Positions 35,621-47,589 of a DNA stretch of 64,000 nucleotides are shown piece after piece. Every line of letters starts with the position of its first letter. Position 1 is the first letter of the stretch. Origin of the DNA: Tetradesmus obliquus (taxonomy: Eukaryota; Chlorophyta; Chlorophyceae; Sphaeropleales; Scenedesmaceae); the NCBI GenBank assembly GCA_030272155.1, contig CP126205.1:918501-982500 (forward strand), written 5' to 3'. The position numbers and the translations under genes were made by a program. The notes beneath the pieces are model-generated. The model was not told where the DNA came from. It worked only from the letters and a program-made list of their open reading frames with translations, and did no database searches.

Positions 35621-36729
35621 CTGTAAACACGATGCATACAAAAGGAAGGTGGCGGTCAGCGTGCTGGTGATCGCTGATGATGCCTGGTCGGTGCAGGGGG
35701 CCAAGGCCAAGGCGTGGGCGACAACGCGCGCGACAGCATACCTAACTGCCAAGGGAGCCCCGCACCAGACCGTACTTGTATTCATGGATATCAACACCAA
35801 GCCACTGCCTCTCCAAGACACGCATTGCTCTGTCTGCCTGATTGCTACTGCACACAGCCGACGGCCAAGACTTGCGTGTTTGGCCGCCGACTATGCTCCC
35901 ACCTGCTCAAATCGGCCATTGAAGCAAAGCCTAAGCTTGACTCTGCCCGAGCTGTCCTCTAAACAGGAACTGCTCGAAGGCAGGCTTGCGACGCTGGTGA
36001 TGCACGCAGACATGGCTGAAGGATTCAAAAGTACAGCAGAATCTCGATATTCATTTCGCTGCGAGGCCAGCCAGCAAGCTGGCCCTCCCACAAGGGGGCA
36101 GCATCAGCAAGCGTTTGCCTGGCTGCTCGGCAAGATTTTGCGTTGACTGCTGTATGAAACAAAGGATTGAGGTTGGTAAATACCGTAGCTCTCGCATCAG
36201 CGCAACTTGTGCAGACTGAGGTGCACTGGGTTGTCCCCACAGCAGAACCCTTGAAACATAGCATTGGAACGCCCCAAGGCGGCACCATTAGCCTGCACAA
36301 CTCCAAGACGTTGTTTTCGATTGCTTAGTACTTTGCTCTTTGAAACTGAGTAGGCCAAACCTGACATTGCATCACGTAGAGGCTTCTGGAGCACCGCGTG
36401 TGACACCGCACAGGAAGACTTGCAATCGCTGACAACTATATAAACGTACTTCGTTCTGCTCGATGATCAACGGTGCACTCCCACGTCTGCAAGGGGAAGG
36501 TTCCAGGTCCCATCCTGCAGGCAGTACGCACTAGGATTGCAGGCTAGCACGGTTGGCTGCGATTGCACCCTGTGGGAGGCTGTGAAGTTGTTTAGTTCCA
36601 TCCAGGCAGCTCATCGACTGCTAGGCTAGCCGGGACCAGGCCGCACAGCAAGCAGCAGGCAGCCTGCTGCTGGGGAGGAGGTAGCAGCTTGCAGCTGAAG
36701 CAGCACAGCAGGCAGCAGCAGTTGCTAAG
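35621..36729. promoter_or_regulatory. Divergent region between the kinase and DNAJB genes
   Basis: Holds the unresolved 5' end of the kinase (a Met-initiated minus-strand frame at 35821 reads into the first PB1 exon and could be the start, or there may be an exon ending at the GTATGC near 35742) and the promoter of the DNAJB gene. Short antisense frames here show no domain pattern. Confidence 0.4.
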
Positions 36730-39700
36730 ATGGGCAAGGATTACTACAATATCCTCGGTGTTGCCAAGGGCGCTGATGATGCGGAGCTGAAGAAGGGTGC
36801 GCCACAGCCTGTCCCTGCGCATGCATGCGTGGTGTGGCAGCCTGCAGCCTGTGCCTGCCATCAGCCATGCAAGTCAATGCAAAGCACTGATCAATGGGCT
36901 CATGTGCCAACCACGGCTGCTACTGCCGTGCTGCTGTGCAGCCTACCGCAAGCTAGCAATGAAATGGCACCCGGTGAGTGCCAGCCGGTAAATGTTTCAG
37001 TGTGGCTACAGCTGGCTAGCTGCTAATTAGCCCTGACAACCCTTGTCTGTAAGACATTTTTGCCAGGCGTGCATGAATGGATGGCCACAAACTGCTTGCA
37101 GGGCGCATGCATGCGTATGCTGCTGTGTTTCCTGCATGGTTTGAGTTTTCAGCGGCTCTGCATGACAGCTTCCTTTGCATCAGCACCAGTCCATCTGGGC
37201 GGGTCAGCAGCAGCAGGCTGTGAGGGGCCAACGCTGCCAAGATGCATAGCTGCCCAGCCTGTCACAAGTCAGCAGCTGACGCTGCTGTTGCTGTTGCACT
37301 GCTTTTGCAGGACAAGAACCCAGACAACAGGGCAACTGCAGAAGCAAAGTTCAAGGACGTATCAGAAGCATATGAGGTGCGTAGCACCACGCGCATTCTC
37401 AATGCGCCGTCCTTTGCAGCAACTGGCAGGTTGATCCGTCTACTGTGCATGCCTGGTAATCGCAGCGCCTCATTGCAGCGTCAAGCACTATGACTCTTGC
37501 TGCCTGAAATTATTAATGGTGCAGCTGTGCTGCGCACAGCAGGTGCTGTTGAACCCTGTGAGGCGCATTCCTGCGCTATCTCACATGTTTCTGGTGTACG
37601 TCACCAATGGCCGCGCCCCTCTTTGTATGTATGTGACCCAACTGCCCTGCAACAGGTACTGTCAGACCCTGAGAAGTGCTTGCTTACGCGTACTCAAGTG
37701 TCTTTCTGCTGTGTATGTCATTTTTCTGCTGTGTTGTTCCCCAACCGCGCTGCAACAGGTGCTGTCAGACCCTGAGAAGCGCCAGGTGTATGATGCATAT
37801 GGCGAGGAGGGGCTGAAGGCGGGTGGGGGCCCAGGTGGCCCCGCAGGTGCTGGCGCGCACCACTTCAACTTCCGCAGCGCAGACGACATCTTCAAGGACG
37901 TGAGTAATGTTGCGCAGCAGCAGCAGCAGCAGCAGCAACAGCGCTGACGACATTTTCAAGGACGTCAGCTGTGCTGTGCAGCAGCAGCAGCAGCAGGGGC
38001 AGCGGCAGCGGCAACGGCAGCAGCAGCGGCAGCAGCAGCAGTGGTGTTGTGTCGATTGTTGTGGCTGCAAGTCAGCAAGTGTGGCGTGGTCAGCGCTGTG
38101 TCTATGTTGCAGCAAGAGGCTGCGAAGCACATGCGGCTGCGCACTGCGTAAAAAGGGGACAATGCATGGCGATGTGTGACCATTGGTGGTTATGAGCTCT
38201 ATATTGCCCGCGCTGCATGGACGCAAAGCATACACTGCGGTTGTGTCTCTTCTACACCGCTGACAGCTCCGCACACGCTGCTGCATGCTGCTGCTGCTTC
38301 ACACCCACTATGCAGCGCCTTGCTCCTTCTGCTGCAGTTCTTTGGAGGTGGCGGCATGGGTGGCGGGGACCCCTTTGCAGGCCTCTTTGGGGGCATGGGC
38401 GGCATGGGAGGGGGCCCTTTTGGAGGCATGGATGGGATTGGGGGCAAAGCTGTTGCATGCATTGCAAGCACACATACGCTGCTGACAGTTTCGCACGCGC
38501 CCTGGTTCCTGCCTTTGCTGCCTCCTTCATCTGCTGCAGTTCTTTGGAGGTGGCGGCATGGGCGGCGGGGACCCCTTTGCAGGCCTCTTTGGGGGCATGG
38601 GCGGCATGGGAGGGGGCCCCTTTGGTGGCGTGGGCGGGATTGGGGGCAAAGATTCTGCAGGCATTGCACGCACACATGCTCTGCTCACAGTATCGCACAC
38701 ACCGCTGACAGTTGCTCGTGCCCTGCTTCTGCCATTGCTGCCTCTTCCTTATGCTGCAGTTCTTTGGAGGCGGCGGCATGGGTGGCGGGGACCCCTTTGC
38801 AGGCCTCTTTGGGGGCATGGGCGGCATGGGAGGGGGCCCCTTTGGCGGCATGGGAGGGGTTGGGGGCAAAGCTGTTGCATGCATTGCACGCACACATATA
38901 CTGTTGGCACATTTTCACACACTGCTAACAGTTTCTCGCGCCCTGCTTCATGCCGTTGCTGCCTCTCATTTGTGCTGCAGTTCTTTGGCGGCGGCGGCAT
39001 GGGCGGCGGGGACCCCTTTGCAGGCCTCTTTGGGGGCATGGGCGGCATGGGAGGAGGCCCTTTTGGCGGCATGGGCGGGATGCCTGGCATGCATCAAGGA
39101 ATGGGAGGGATGGGAGGCAACCCTTTTGGAGGGATGGGCGGAATGGGTGGTGGCGGACCCATGGGTGGTATGCACCAAGGGCCAGTCAAAGACAAGCCCA
39201 TCACTCGGCAGCTGGGATGCACGCTCGAGGAGCTTTTTAATGGAAGCACGCGCAAGATGAAGATCACGCGGACGATCTTTGATGCCAGCGGCAGGGCCAC
39301 GCGCAGCGAGGAGGAGATCCTGGAGCTGAATGTGAAGCCGGGCTGGAAGAAGGGCACCAAGCTGACCTTCCAGCAGAAAGGTGAGCTGAGTTTGACTGGA
39401 AGTTTGACCAGAAGGTTGACTGGAAGTTTGACCGCGATGTGACATGCGAAGCGAGGAGGAGATCCTGGAGCTGAATGTGAAGCCGGGCTGGAAGAAGGGC
39501 ACCAAGCTGACCTTCCAGCAGAAATGTGAGCTGAGTTTGACTGGAAGTTTGACCAGAAGTTTGACTGGAAGTTTGACTGGAAGTTTGACCGCGATGTGAC
39601 ATGCGAAGCGAGGAGGAGATCCTGGAGCTGAATGTGAAGCCGGGCTGGAAGAAGGGCACCAAGCTGGCCTTCCAGCAGAAAGGTGAGCTGAGTTTGACTG

Positions 39701-41015
39701 GAAGTTTGATCAGAAGTTTGACTGGAAGTTTGACTGGAAGTTTGACCGCGATGTGACATGCGAAGCGAGGAGGAGATCCTGGAGCTGAATGTGAAGCCAG
39801 GCTGGAAGAAGGGCACCAAGCTGACCTTCCAGCAGAAAGGTGAGCTGAGTATTACTGGAAGTTTGACCAGAAGTTTGACCGACAAAGTGACATGCTTGTA
39901 GAGGGGGAGATTTGTGGATCTGAATGTGAAGCCTGGGTGGAAGAAGAGCACCAAGCTGACCTTCCAACAAAAAGGTGAGCTGAGTTTGACTGGAAGTTTG
40001 ACTGGAAGTTTGACCACGATGTGACTTGGAAGCGAGGAGGAGATCCTGGAGCTGAATGTGAAGCCTGGGGGGAAGAAGGGCACCAAGCTGACCTTCCAGC
40101 AGAAAGGTTAGCTAAGTTTGACTGGAAGTTTGACTGGAAGTTTGACTGGAAGTTTGACTGGAAGTTTGACTGGAAGTTTGACTGGAAGTTTGACTGGAAG
40201 TTTGACTGGAAGTTTGACTGGAAGTTTGACTGAGATGTGACATGTGACATGGGCAGCAAGGAGGAGATCCTGGAGCTGAATGTGAAGCTGGGCTGGAAGA
40301 AGGGCACCAAGCTGACCAAGGGCACCAAGCGGAGTTTGCAAGGAAGTTTCACCATCAGTTTAGCCAGCATGTGACGTGGTCTTGGAGTGTTAAAGATATG
40401 ATTTGGCACTGCACTGTGGTGCAGCATGGCCGCCTTTTGAAGGAAAATGAACCCCATGTTGCACACTCATTTGCTGCTAGTGCTCCTTAAGGTGCTGATG
40501 GTGCACGGCACATGCCTTGCTGCACAAACCACACCAACTCAACAACCCTACTGTTGCCGCTGCACCTCAACCACCGCACACAACAGGTGACGAGCGGCCA
40601 GGCCACATCCCAGCTGACATGGTGTTCATCATAGACGAAAAGCCGCACGCACGCTTCAAGCGCGATGGAGACAACCTGCTGCTCACCAAGCGGCTCAGCC
40701 TGGGTGATGCACTGTGCGGGACAGAGTTCCAGGTGCAGACGCTGGACGGCAGGGCCATCACAGTCAGCACCAAGGATGAGGTGGTCACGCCACACACCAG
40801 CAAAATCATCAGGTGAGTGCTGTGGCGGTTCCGCTGATTAGGCTGCTGCTGCTGCTGCTGCTGTTGCTGCTGAGGTCGTGGGAGTTGTGGGGTCAGCAGC
40901 ACTGCAGGTTAAGCTGGTGGGGAGTTGCTATGCAGTCCAACTTGTCCTTATTGCTAGCAGGATGCTAGGTATACTCAGCTGTTCCAAAGGCTGTACTTCG
41001 ACTTATGCATCTAAC

Positions 41016-41053
<38 letters not shown>

Positions 41054-41205
41054 CGGTCTGCACCTGCAGGGGCGAGGGCATGCCTATCAGCAAGCAGCCC
41101 GGCAGCAGAGGCAACCTGGTCATCAAGTTCGACGTGGCCTTCCCTCGCCAGCTCAACAGCAGCCAAAAGGAGCAGATACGCAGCGTGCTGCCGCAGGCGG
41201 TGTAG
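36730..41205 (+). CDS. DNAJB/Sis1-type Hsp40 co-chaperone
   Basis: A class-B J-domain protein that stimulates Hsp70 ATPase and delivers unfolded clients, probably cytosolic or nuclear since no targeting peptide is seen. Exons: 36730-36796 (MGKDYYNILGVAKGADDAEL), 36942-36973 (YRKLAMKWHP), 37311-37376 (DKNPDNRATAEAKF), 37759-37899 (end of J domain, YDAYGEEGLK), 38981-39380 (Gly/Met/Phe-rich region, then the substrate-binding start LGCTLEELFNGSTRKMKI), 40587-40812 (HARFKRDGDNLL, TSKIIR), 41070-41205 (G-E-G-M-P-I-S-K, ending in VLPQAV and TAG). The HPD motif is split across the exon 2-3 junction. All phases agree. There is no Cys-rich zinc domain, which excludes class A. Several exons have tandem copies. 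Confidence 0.92.
37640..37975 (+). repeat. Small copies flanking the J-domain end exon
   Basis: About 100 bases before exon 37759-37899 a copy of its first bases (gccctgcaacag then V-L-S-D-P-E-K) lies near 37655. Just after the exon, ADDIFKDVS is repeated at about 37943-37970, separated by a CAG tract. Confidence 0.8.
38338..39065 (+). repeat. Gly/Met/Phe-rich DNAJB exon, four tandem copies
   Basis: The unit starting ctgcag then F-F-G-G-G-G-M-G-G-G-D-P-F-A-G-L-F-G-G-M begins at 38338, 38540, 38760 and 38981, a spacing of 202-221 bases. Copies 1-3 end in gggggcaaag without a clear GT donor and share about 90 bases of intron. Only copy 4 continues into the substrate-binding domain. All four keep the acceptor and frame, so splicing into any of the first three would need an unrecognised donor or cause read-through. 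Confidence 0.93.
39430..40330 (+). repeat. E-E-I-L-E-L-N-V-K-P-G-W-K-K exon end, about six extra copies
   Basis: The last 75 bases of exon 38981-39380 (G-W-K-K-G-T-K-L-T-F-Q-Q-K and the donor GTGAGC) plus intron sequence recur with starts near 39448, 39610, 39765, 39905 (diverged), 40033 and 40258. Most keep frame and a GTGAGC-type donor; the copy at 40033 has GTTAGC and the last is truncated. The shared intron begins with a tttgac-containing 12-bp repeat. Confidence 0.92.
40117..40231. repeat. 12-bp tandem repeat tttgactggaag, about 9 units
   Basis: A perfect or near-perfect array in a DNAJB intron, with shorter versions after each copied exon end from 39396 onward. Confidence 0.95.
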
Positions 41206-41239
41206 ATGAAAGCCTAATGCCTGATGCCTGAGGCGCGCT

Positions 41240-41525
41240 GGTGTGCCTGCTAGCTCAACAGCAGCCAAAGGAGCAGATACGCAGCGTGCTGCCGCAGGCG
41301 GTGTAGATGAAAGCCTAATGCCTGATGCCTGAGGTGCGCTGGTGCTCCTGCTAGCTCAACAGCAGCCAAAAGGAGCAGATACGCAGCGTGCTGCCGCAGG
41401 CCGTTGGCGGATGCCTGATGCACGCTGGTGTGGTGTTAGTACAATGGGATGTTTGGCCTATGGCAGCTCAGCAGCAGCCAAAAGGAACAGATACACAGCG
41501 TGCTGCCGCAGGCTTTATGGATATG
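41240..41525 (+). repeat. Copies of the DNAJB 3'-terminal exon
   Basis: The coding end with agcagccaaaaggagcagat (Q-L-N-S-S-Q-K-E-Q-I-R-S-V-L-P-Q-A-V then TAG) recurs after the stop at about 41250-41310, 41355-41402 and 41467-41515. The first keeps the same stop. They are 3' of the gene and would be part of the 3' UTR unless used as alternative ends. Confidence 0.9.
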
Positions 41526-41529
41526 CGGC

Positions 41530-43207
41530 AAGCGTTGCCTGATGTATCCTTGCTAGGATGGAAGCTGTTGCAGCTTGATGCTGAATGGCTGTGTCGCAGC
41601 TTTGCTCAGCACTGCTGCTGAATAAGAGGCAGTTGGTCAGCTGTGTTTGCGGCTGTGGTTTTGGAAGCATTTTCGCAATGCATTGCATGGGCGGGTGGAC
41701 CTGTGTTGGCAGCAGCAGTAGCAGTTTGAACGCGCGCAGCTCTGGATTGAAGTCAAAGCCTGATTCATATCAGGGAGGAGACTTCGATCATTGATTGCTG
41801 GCTGGCAGTGATGGCTGTTCGTCTGTTGATGCATTGACTGCACATGCGGATGCATCAAGTTGCGATTGGCAAGTGCACGGCGGCGACTCATGTGCCGCAG
41901 GCAGGGCCTTTGCACATGGCTTGTTTGTACAGGATCTATTGGTTACGGCTGCAGTGCGAGGGATGTTTAATTCGTTGATTGCATGATTATGACAGTGATG
42001 AAGACAGTGGTGATGACACTGACGGCTGCACTGCTAGGCGGCAGCGGGCACGCTGCAGCCTGTGCAGTGTTGGTGCCACACCGCCAACCGGCATGCACCA
42101 GCTACAGCCACTGCATGTTTTTTGTAGGCGCTACATCTTGCTTGGCATGCCAGTGTGAGGCACATGCATGTTGAGCATGCATCCTGATTTGACTTTGTTC
42201 TTTTGGTTGAGGTTTGTTTGGTTGTAGTGCAGCCTGAGGCTGCTCATGCTTACTTGGGACGGCAGCTAGCAACAGCAGCAACAACTGCAAGGCAGCAGTG
42301 CAAACCATTGCATGGTGCAAGGTGTGCGATGTGGCACGCCAAGCGTGCATGTGCAGTTTGCAGGTGTTGAAACACACACCAATGCTACCTGCAACAATGC
42401 CGGTAGCTTCAAATGCTGTTGACCTATCATGATGGAGTGGCACACTTCAGATCCTGGGGAGCAGCAGCAGAGCGAGCGACTGGCAGTGCCTCAGCGGCCC
42501 TTGCATGCTCTTGGGGTGAGGCATCCAGTTGCTGTGGTGATAACTAACTAAAATGCTCTTGAACATCAACATGCATCAAGTGCCGAAGTTTTAGACCGTC
42601 TGCTGCAAGTCTGGCGCGCACGCGCGGGCAGTTTGGCGCCTTGCGACAAACTGATCTTCGGGTGCACATATCATTGCACTCAGAGACGCAAGACCGTCAG
42701 TTTGTTTGGTGGTACAAAATAGGTCGGCAGGCGCACAACATGCCCTCCACAGCAGCTGACAGTGTCACACGTAGCCTGACAGTGGCCTCCCAAAGACTGT
42801 CAGTAATCATGAGGATAATAATTTATATTTCCTAAAGCAAATGATTACAGGTGAAACGTCGCTACTTCAGTGGTGTCACTCGCATCCTTCCAAGCATGCT
42901 GTCTGAGCAGCACGAGCGACGCCGGCCACACATAGTCAGTTACTGATCGACATTAGATATTAAACAACTGTCATTGATCTGTTTTGCCAATGGATTCACG
43001 CCAATGCTGGTGATCAACAGCATCACTGTCGTGAAGTGAATCACAGGTGCGTCCTTCAGCAGAATGTCTCGAATTTCTCTCCCAGATTGAATCTACAAGC
43101 GATATCTGATTATCTTCCTTTCGATTGTACAGCTTACAACTTGCCCTCGACCTGCATTCGTGACCTGCTGCTGCCCTTCCTCGTGTCTGTTAGGCATGAA
43201 ATGCAGG
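41530..43207. other. Intergenic interval between DNAJB and the oxidase gene
   Basis: No frame here resembles a known protein. GC is lower than in the genes, especially 42540-43100. The last part must contain the oxidase promoter. Confidence 0.5.
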
Positions 43208-43878
43208 ATGATGTGCTCTTGCAGCAGATGGCTTGCTGCCGCCCTGTTTGTGTTGGCTTCAGTGCAGTGCTGCGGTGCCACCAAGGTAGGGAAGACATTC
43301 CTGCAAAACGTTGTCTGCCAGTGCTGAGATGCTGCTTGAGTCCCACCCAGGCATGCCACACCATCAGCGAGCGTGACCATCCAACTGGTTGATGCATACA
43401 GCAGCTTGCACTGTGGATATGTACCGTTCTTGGAAAGCAGCAAGCTTCAGCCATCTCCTATATGCTTTAGACGGTCAAAAGAGTGATGAGTCCTGTGTAT
43501 GACTACAAAATGGCTGCTGGCGACTTGACCTTTGGCATGCAGATCAGCAGCCACGAAGTCAGCAGCGCCTATGGCATGGTCTGCCGTGCGACAGAAGTGC
43601 TGGCCCCCACCAGCACTGAGCAGCTGGCAGCAGCCATCAAATCATATGCCAAGCTGGCCACCAAGCAGCCAGTCCACGTCCGTGCAACACACAAGTAAGA
43701 TCTGGCCAGTAACCAAGAAGCAGCTGCCTGGTTGGCAGATGTTTTCCACCAGCACATGTGCATGTTTTCTGTTGCTGGTACCAACATTTGGCAGTTGAAA
43801 GCTGCCCAGCCAGGGCAAAGCAACCATGGACAATTCATCAGGTCCTTGCTGTGTCCTGCACCTCTATCAAACGTCTTG

Positions 43879-43956
<78 letters not shown>

Positions 43957-46157
43957 GCGCAGGTACTACCACAGCACCGCCAGCTTCCCATGCGCAGCGG
44001 CAACTGCCGGCCAGCATCACCTGCCAGCTGACAGCAGCGCAGCCATGACAGTAGATGTGCTGATGCAGGGTATGGACCAGCTGGTGACTGCTGATGCAGC
44101 AGCCAAGACCATCACAGTGCAGGCTGGTGAGTGATCCACATCCAGTCACTGGATGTTTCACACTCAGTGTGAATTCACACTGGGTGTGAATTGTGACAGG
44201 CATGGCAAGTGCTTGTAGCATCAGTAACTCCTCATGAGATCTGCCCATTTGACGTTTGTGCTTTTACCCCTGCTGCAGGCATGACTGTGAGCAGTATGAT
44301 AACCATTGCAAAGCAGCAGGGGCTAGCAGTGCCTCTCATGGCAGTGCCAAACTATGGAGGCCTCACGATTGGTGGCATCATGGCAACAGCAGCAACAGGC
44401 ACTGGCACTGCTGGAAGCCCAAGTGCCCTCTGTGACATCGTTACTAACATTCAGTGGGTGGATGGGAAGGGTGAAGTTCACAGCAGTGACAGAAGTTCAC
44501 CGGAGGGCAGGGCGATATGTGGTGGGCTGGGTGTCACCGGTGTGGTGACACAAGTGACACTGCAGCTGCAGGAAGCTGGAAAGGTGCTGGTGAGGACAAA
44601 TGCACATGTGGCAGATACAAGGCTCATGGATGACATCGAAGCAGTGCAGAAGGTGAGTGTGAGGGGATCAGCAGCAACTGCAGCAGCAGCAGCAGCAGCG
44701 GTGGCAGCAGCTTGCAGCAGTGGCGGTGTCAGCAGCAGCGGTGTCAGCGGCAAGTGTGGCAGTAGCAGCAGCAGCAGCAGTAGCAGCAGCAGTAGTGGGT
44801 GAAGTAGTGGGTGCACTGGAAGAGGCAGCAGCTGCAGAGCCGCGACGGCATTCGCTGCAGCAGCAATGAACCGGATTGCAGTAGCCTTGTGTCTCAGCAG
44901 TTGCTGCCACCTGCACATCACCGTAGCCTTGTCTTGTTGATGAAAGAAAAACATTGGACCCGCACCCTGCTGCACCTGCAGGCGACACAGCATGTGACAG
45001 TCACATGGCGGCCAGATCTCGGCAAGTACACAGCACACATGTTCACACCCACTGATCTGCCAGATCCAGTCAACGCCACAATCTACCAAGTTGACCGGCC
45101 AGAAAGTGACGCCTTGCTGCTCAGCCAAGCACTCAAGGACTGGCAGAATGATGTTCACAGCGTGAATCAGCTGCTGAACTCTGCGATGTGTCAGATTGCG
45201 GTGCCGCTGTCATCCCTGGACATCTTCTGGGTGAGATTAGCATGTCACTGCTGCATGCCTTGAATGACCAACTTGCAGCTGGTATTGAATCTTTATAAAT
45301 TGGTTAACAAAAGTTTGCCATGGGCAGGCTCAGAGCACTATGCATCTGCTGGCGTGCAACAGACAAAATGGCAAGATCGCAGCCAGCGGCCACCAACATG
45401 GCAGATAACAGTCATTTTTCTGTTATTTTGTTACAGGCTGTCAGCAAGATCACGAAAAAAGGAGTCAACCACGGCCTCGCAGAGACCAACAGCATCCTGT
45501 CAAGTGCATGCCATGGCGGCCCAGATGGCAGCTGCTCATTCACAACAGTAGGCCACATCGGAGTTGGAGATATCCACTTCACCATTGATCAATCGGATCT
45601 AAGGAATTGGATTGCAGATGTCAAGGAAGTGATTAACAAGGACTTGCAGAATGCAGGGACCAGCTTCTTCAATGCGCTGCTTGGCAAGAACAAGAGGGAC
45701 TGCCTGCCTCCTGGCTACTTCTGGTGAGCAGCCTGCAGTGCCTGCTGTTACAAGGGGTGACATGAGAGCCAGCGGCTTTGTCTGTGGCAGGGGTTAAGTT
45801 TTGGGTGATACTTGAGTCAGGGGGTGACATAAGGGCCAGGGGTTTTGGGTTACTTGTAGCCAGGGGATTTTGGTGAGGCTTCGTCCCTCTTGGCAGGACC
45901 AAGAGGCACTGCCTGCCTCCTGGCTACTTCTGGTGAGAGGCTGTTGTTTTCAACCAGTGGCTGTTACATGTGCAAGGCGTTGTGTGTGAGACAGGGGTCT
46001 TGAGTATGCTGCATGCATGTTTGTTCGGTCTTTGTCACAGCTCCCCTGCAACTTCTGTTACCCGCGACTGATGCTGCTGTTGTTGCTGCTGCTGCTGCAA
46101 ACAGGCTGCGCTTTGGCAACCCCACAGATGACCATGTTGGCCTCAATGCATCTTGTC

Positions 46158-46193
<36 letters not shown>

Positions 46194-47332
46194 CCAACCG
46201 GCTGCGCTTTGGCAACCCTACCAATGACTACGTCGGCCTCGATGCAACATATCATACTGCTGGACTATGTTGGGCTAAGTGCATCTTGTCCTGCTGCTGC
46301 TGCTGCTGCCAGGTTGCGCTTTGGCAACCCCACAGATGACTGTGTTGGCCTCAATGCAACTTGTCATGCTGCTGGACTGTGTCGGCTTCAATGCATCTTG
46401 TCCTGCTGCTGCTGCTGCTGCTGCTGCTGCCGCTGCTGCTGCTGCCAACAGGCTGCGCTTTGGCAACCCCACAGATGACTATGTTGGCCTCAACGCAGCG
46501 CCATACAAGCAGCCAGTGCATGTGCAGCTGTCACTGTTCAGGAACAGGGAGCACGGCGCGGCACCACTCAAGAATGGACATGTGCTGGCATTCTTGGAGC
46601 AGCTGACTCTGTGCAAGTGAGTGTGACATATTGTTCACTTGAGGTACAGCTGAGCTCCCAGCAGCATTTTGAGATGCGGCTGAGCTCCCAACAGGTTTTG
46701 AGGTACAGCTGAGTGCGCAACAGCGTGGCAGACACGTGCATCTGTATGACGTGGTTAACAGAACATCGACCGGGCCTTTACCTACAGCAGACTGCCTGCC
46801 TGTATGATCTGTAACATGATCTGCCGCTGCCTGTGCTGCATCCTGGCACTGCCCTGTCGCAGGTACCGCGGCGGACCACCTATTGGAAAGAACTATGACA
46901 GGACAATTACATACAGCAGACTGTGCTCAAGTGGCACTGGCTGCCGTGATGATCTGTAACATGATACACCGCTGCCTGTGCTGCATCTTGGCACTGCCCT
47001 GCCGCAGGTACCGCGGCCGTCCACACTTTGGCAAAAACTACGACAGAACCTTCACCTACAGCAAGTGCCCCATCGCCGACCGCCACCCCCAATGGTCAAG
47101 CTGGACAGCAGCTGCAAAGCAGCACGACCCTCTAGGGTTGTTTGCATCCCCACTGGTTGCCACAGTGCTGCGCAATGGCAGCTATGAGAATTATCCTGGC
47201 TGTGGCATTGATGGTGGCTGCTTCTGTGAGACTGATGAGCACTGCAGGCATCCTAGCCAGGGCACGAGCTATGGCTGGAAGTGCCTGCCTTCGAAAGCCT
47301 TCCCAGATATCAAGGCGTGCAGGCCAGTGTGA
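43208..47332 (+). CDS. L-gulono-1,4-lactone oxidase-like FAD enzyme, secreted
   Basis: A FAD-dependent aldonolactone oxidase-type protein resembling the plant gulonolactone oxidase family, oxidising a sugar lactone towards ascorbate or an analogue. Exon 1 (43208-43285, donor GTAGGG) encodes a signal peptide (SRWLAAALFVLASVQCCG). Exons: 43471-43694, 43963-44126, 44279-44652 (FAD-domain part: VPNYGGLTIGGIMATAATG), 44982-45230 (VTVTWRPDLGKYTAHMF), 45437-45723 (HGLAETNSIL), 46452-46616 (LRFGNPTDDYVGLNA), 47008-47332 (FGKNYDRTFTY, then a Cys-rich tail CGIDGGCFCETDEHC, stop TGA 47330-47332). Phases agree throughout. The Cys-rich C terminus and signal peptide match plant family members rather than the mitochondrial galactonolactone dehydrogenase. 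Substrate and acceptor are not predictable. Exons are duplicated in three places. Confidence 0.85.
43881..43955. repeat. (CTG)25 before an oxidase exon
   Basis: 25 uninterrupted CTG triplets, followed by tgcgcag as the 3' splice site of exon 43963-44126. It is the longest pure tract in the window placed at a splice acceptor. Confidence 0.97.
45895..46475 (+). repeat. Oxidase exon copies: PPGYFW end and LRFGNPTDD start
   Basis: The end of exon 45437-45723 (C-L-P-P-G-Y-F-W then GTGAGC) is copied at about 45899-45932 with donor GTGAGA. The start of exon 46452-46616 (L-R-F-G-N-P-T-D-D-Y-V-G-L-N-A) is copied three times upstream at about 46100, 46199 and 46314; each has a (CTG)n tract and acceptor before it. 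The copies carry only the first 17 or so codons, then run into more CTG. Confidence 0.9.
46735..46925 (+). repeat. Partial copies of the last oxidase exon start
   Basis: Two fragments precede exon 47008-47332: about 46760-46798 (I-D-R-A-F-T-Y-S-R-L) and 46857-46922 (acceptor gcag, Y-R-G-G-P-P-I-G-K-N-Y-D-R-T-I-T-Y-S). The second keeps the acceptor and phase but no donor. Confidence 0.85.
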
Positions 47333-47359
47333 TTGCCTCGGCAGGCCTGCAGATCTATC

Positions 47360-47589
47360 TGGCGTCCCTTCAAAACTTTGATGGAGTCAGTTGGCTTTTT
47401 GCGTCTCCGCTGGTCGCCGCTGTGCTTGAAACCAGGAGCTATGCCACAAGTCCTGGCTGTGGCATTGATGGCGGCTGTTTCTGTGAGACTGATGAGCACT
47501 GCAGGAATCCTAGCCAGGGCACCAGTCATGGCTGGGGGTGCCTGCCTTCAAAAGCCTTTCCAGAACTCAAGGCATGCCGGTCAGTGTGA
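47360..47589 (+). repeat. Duplicate of the last oxidase exon with its own stop
   Basis: A copy of the C-terminal part (L-F-A-S-P-L-V-A, C-G-I-D-G-G-C-F-C-E-T-D-E-H-C, S-K-A-F-P-E-L-K-A-C-R-S-V) ends in TGA at 47587-47589. All seven or so Cys of the tail are kept and changes are mostly conservative, so it could be a functional alternative last exon. Confidence 0.88.
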
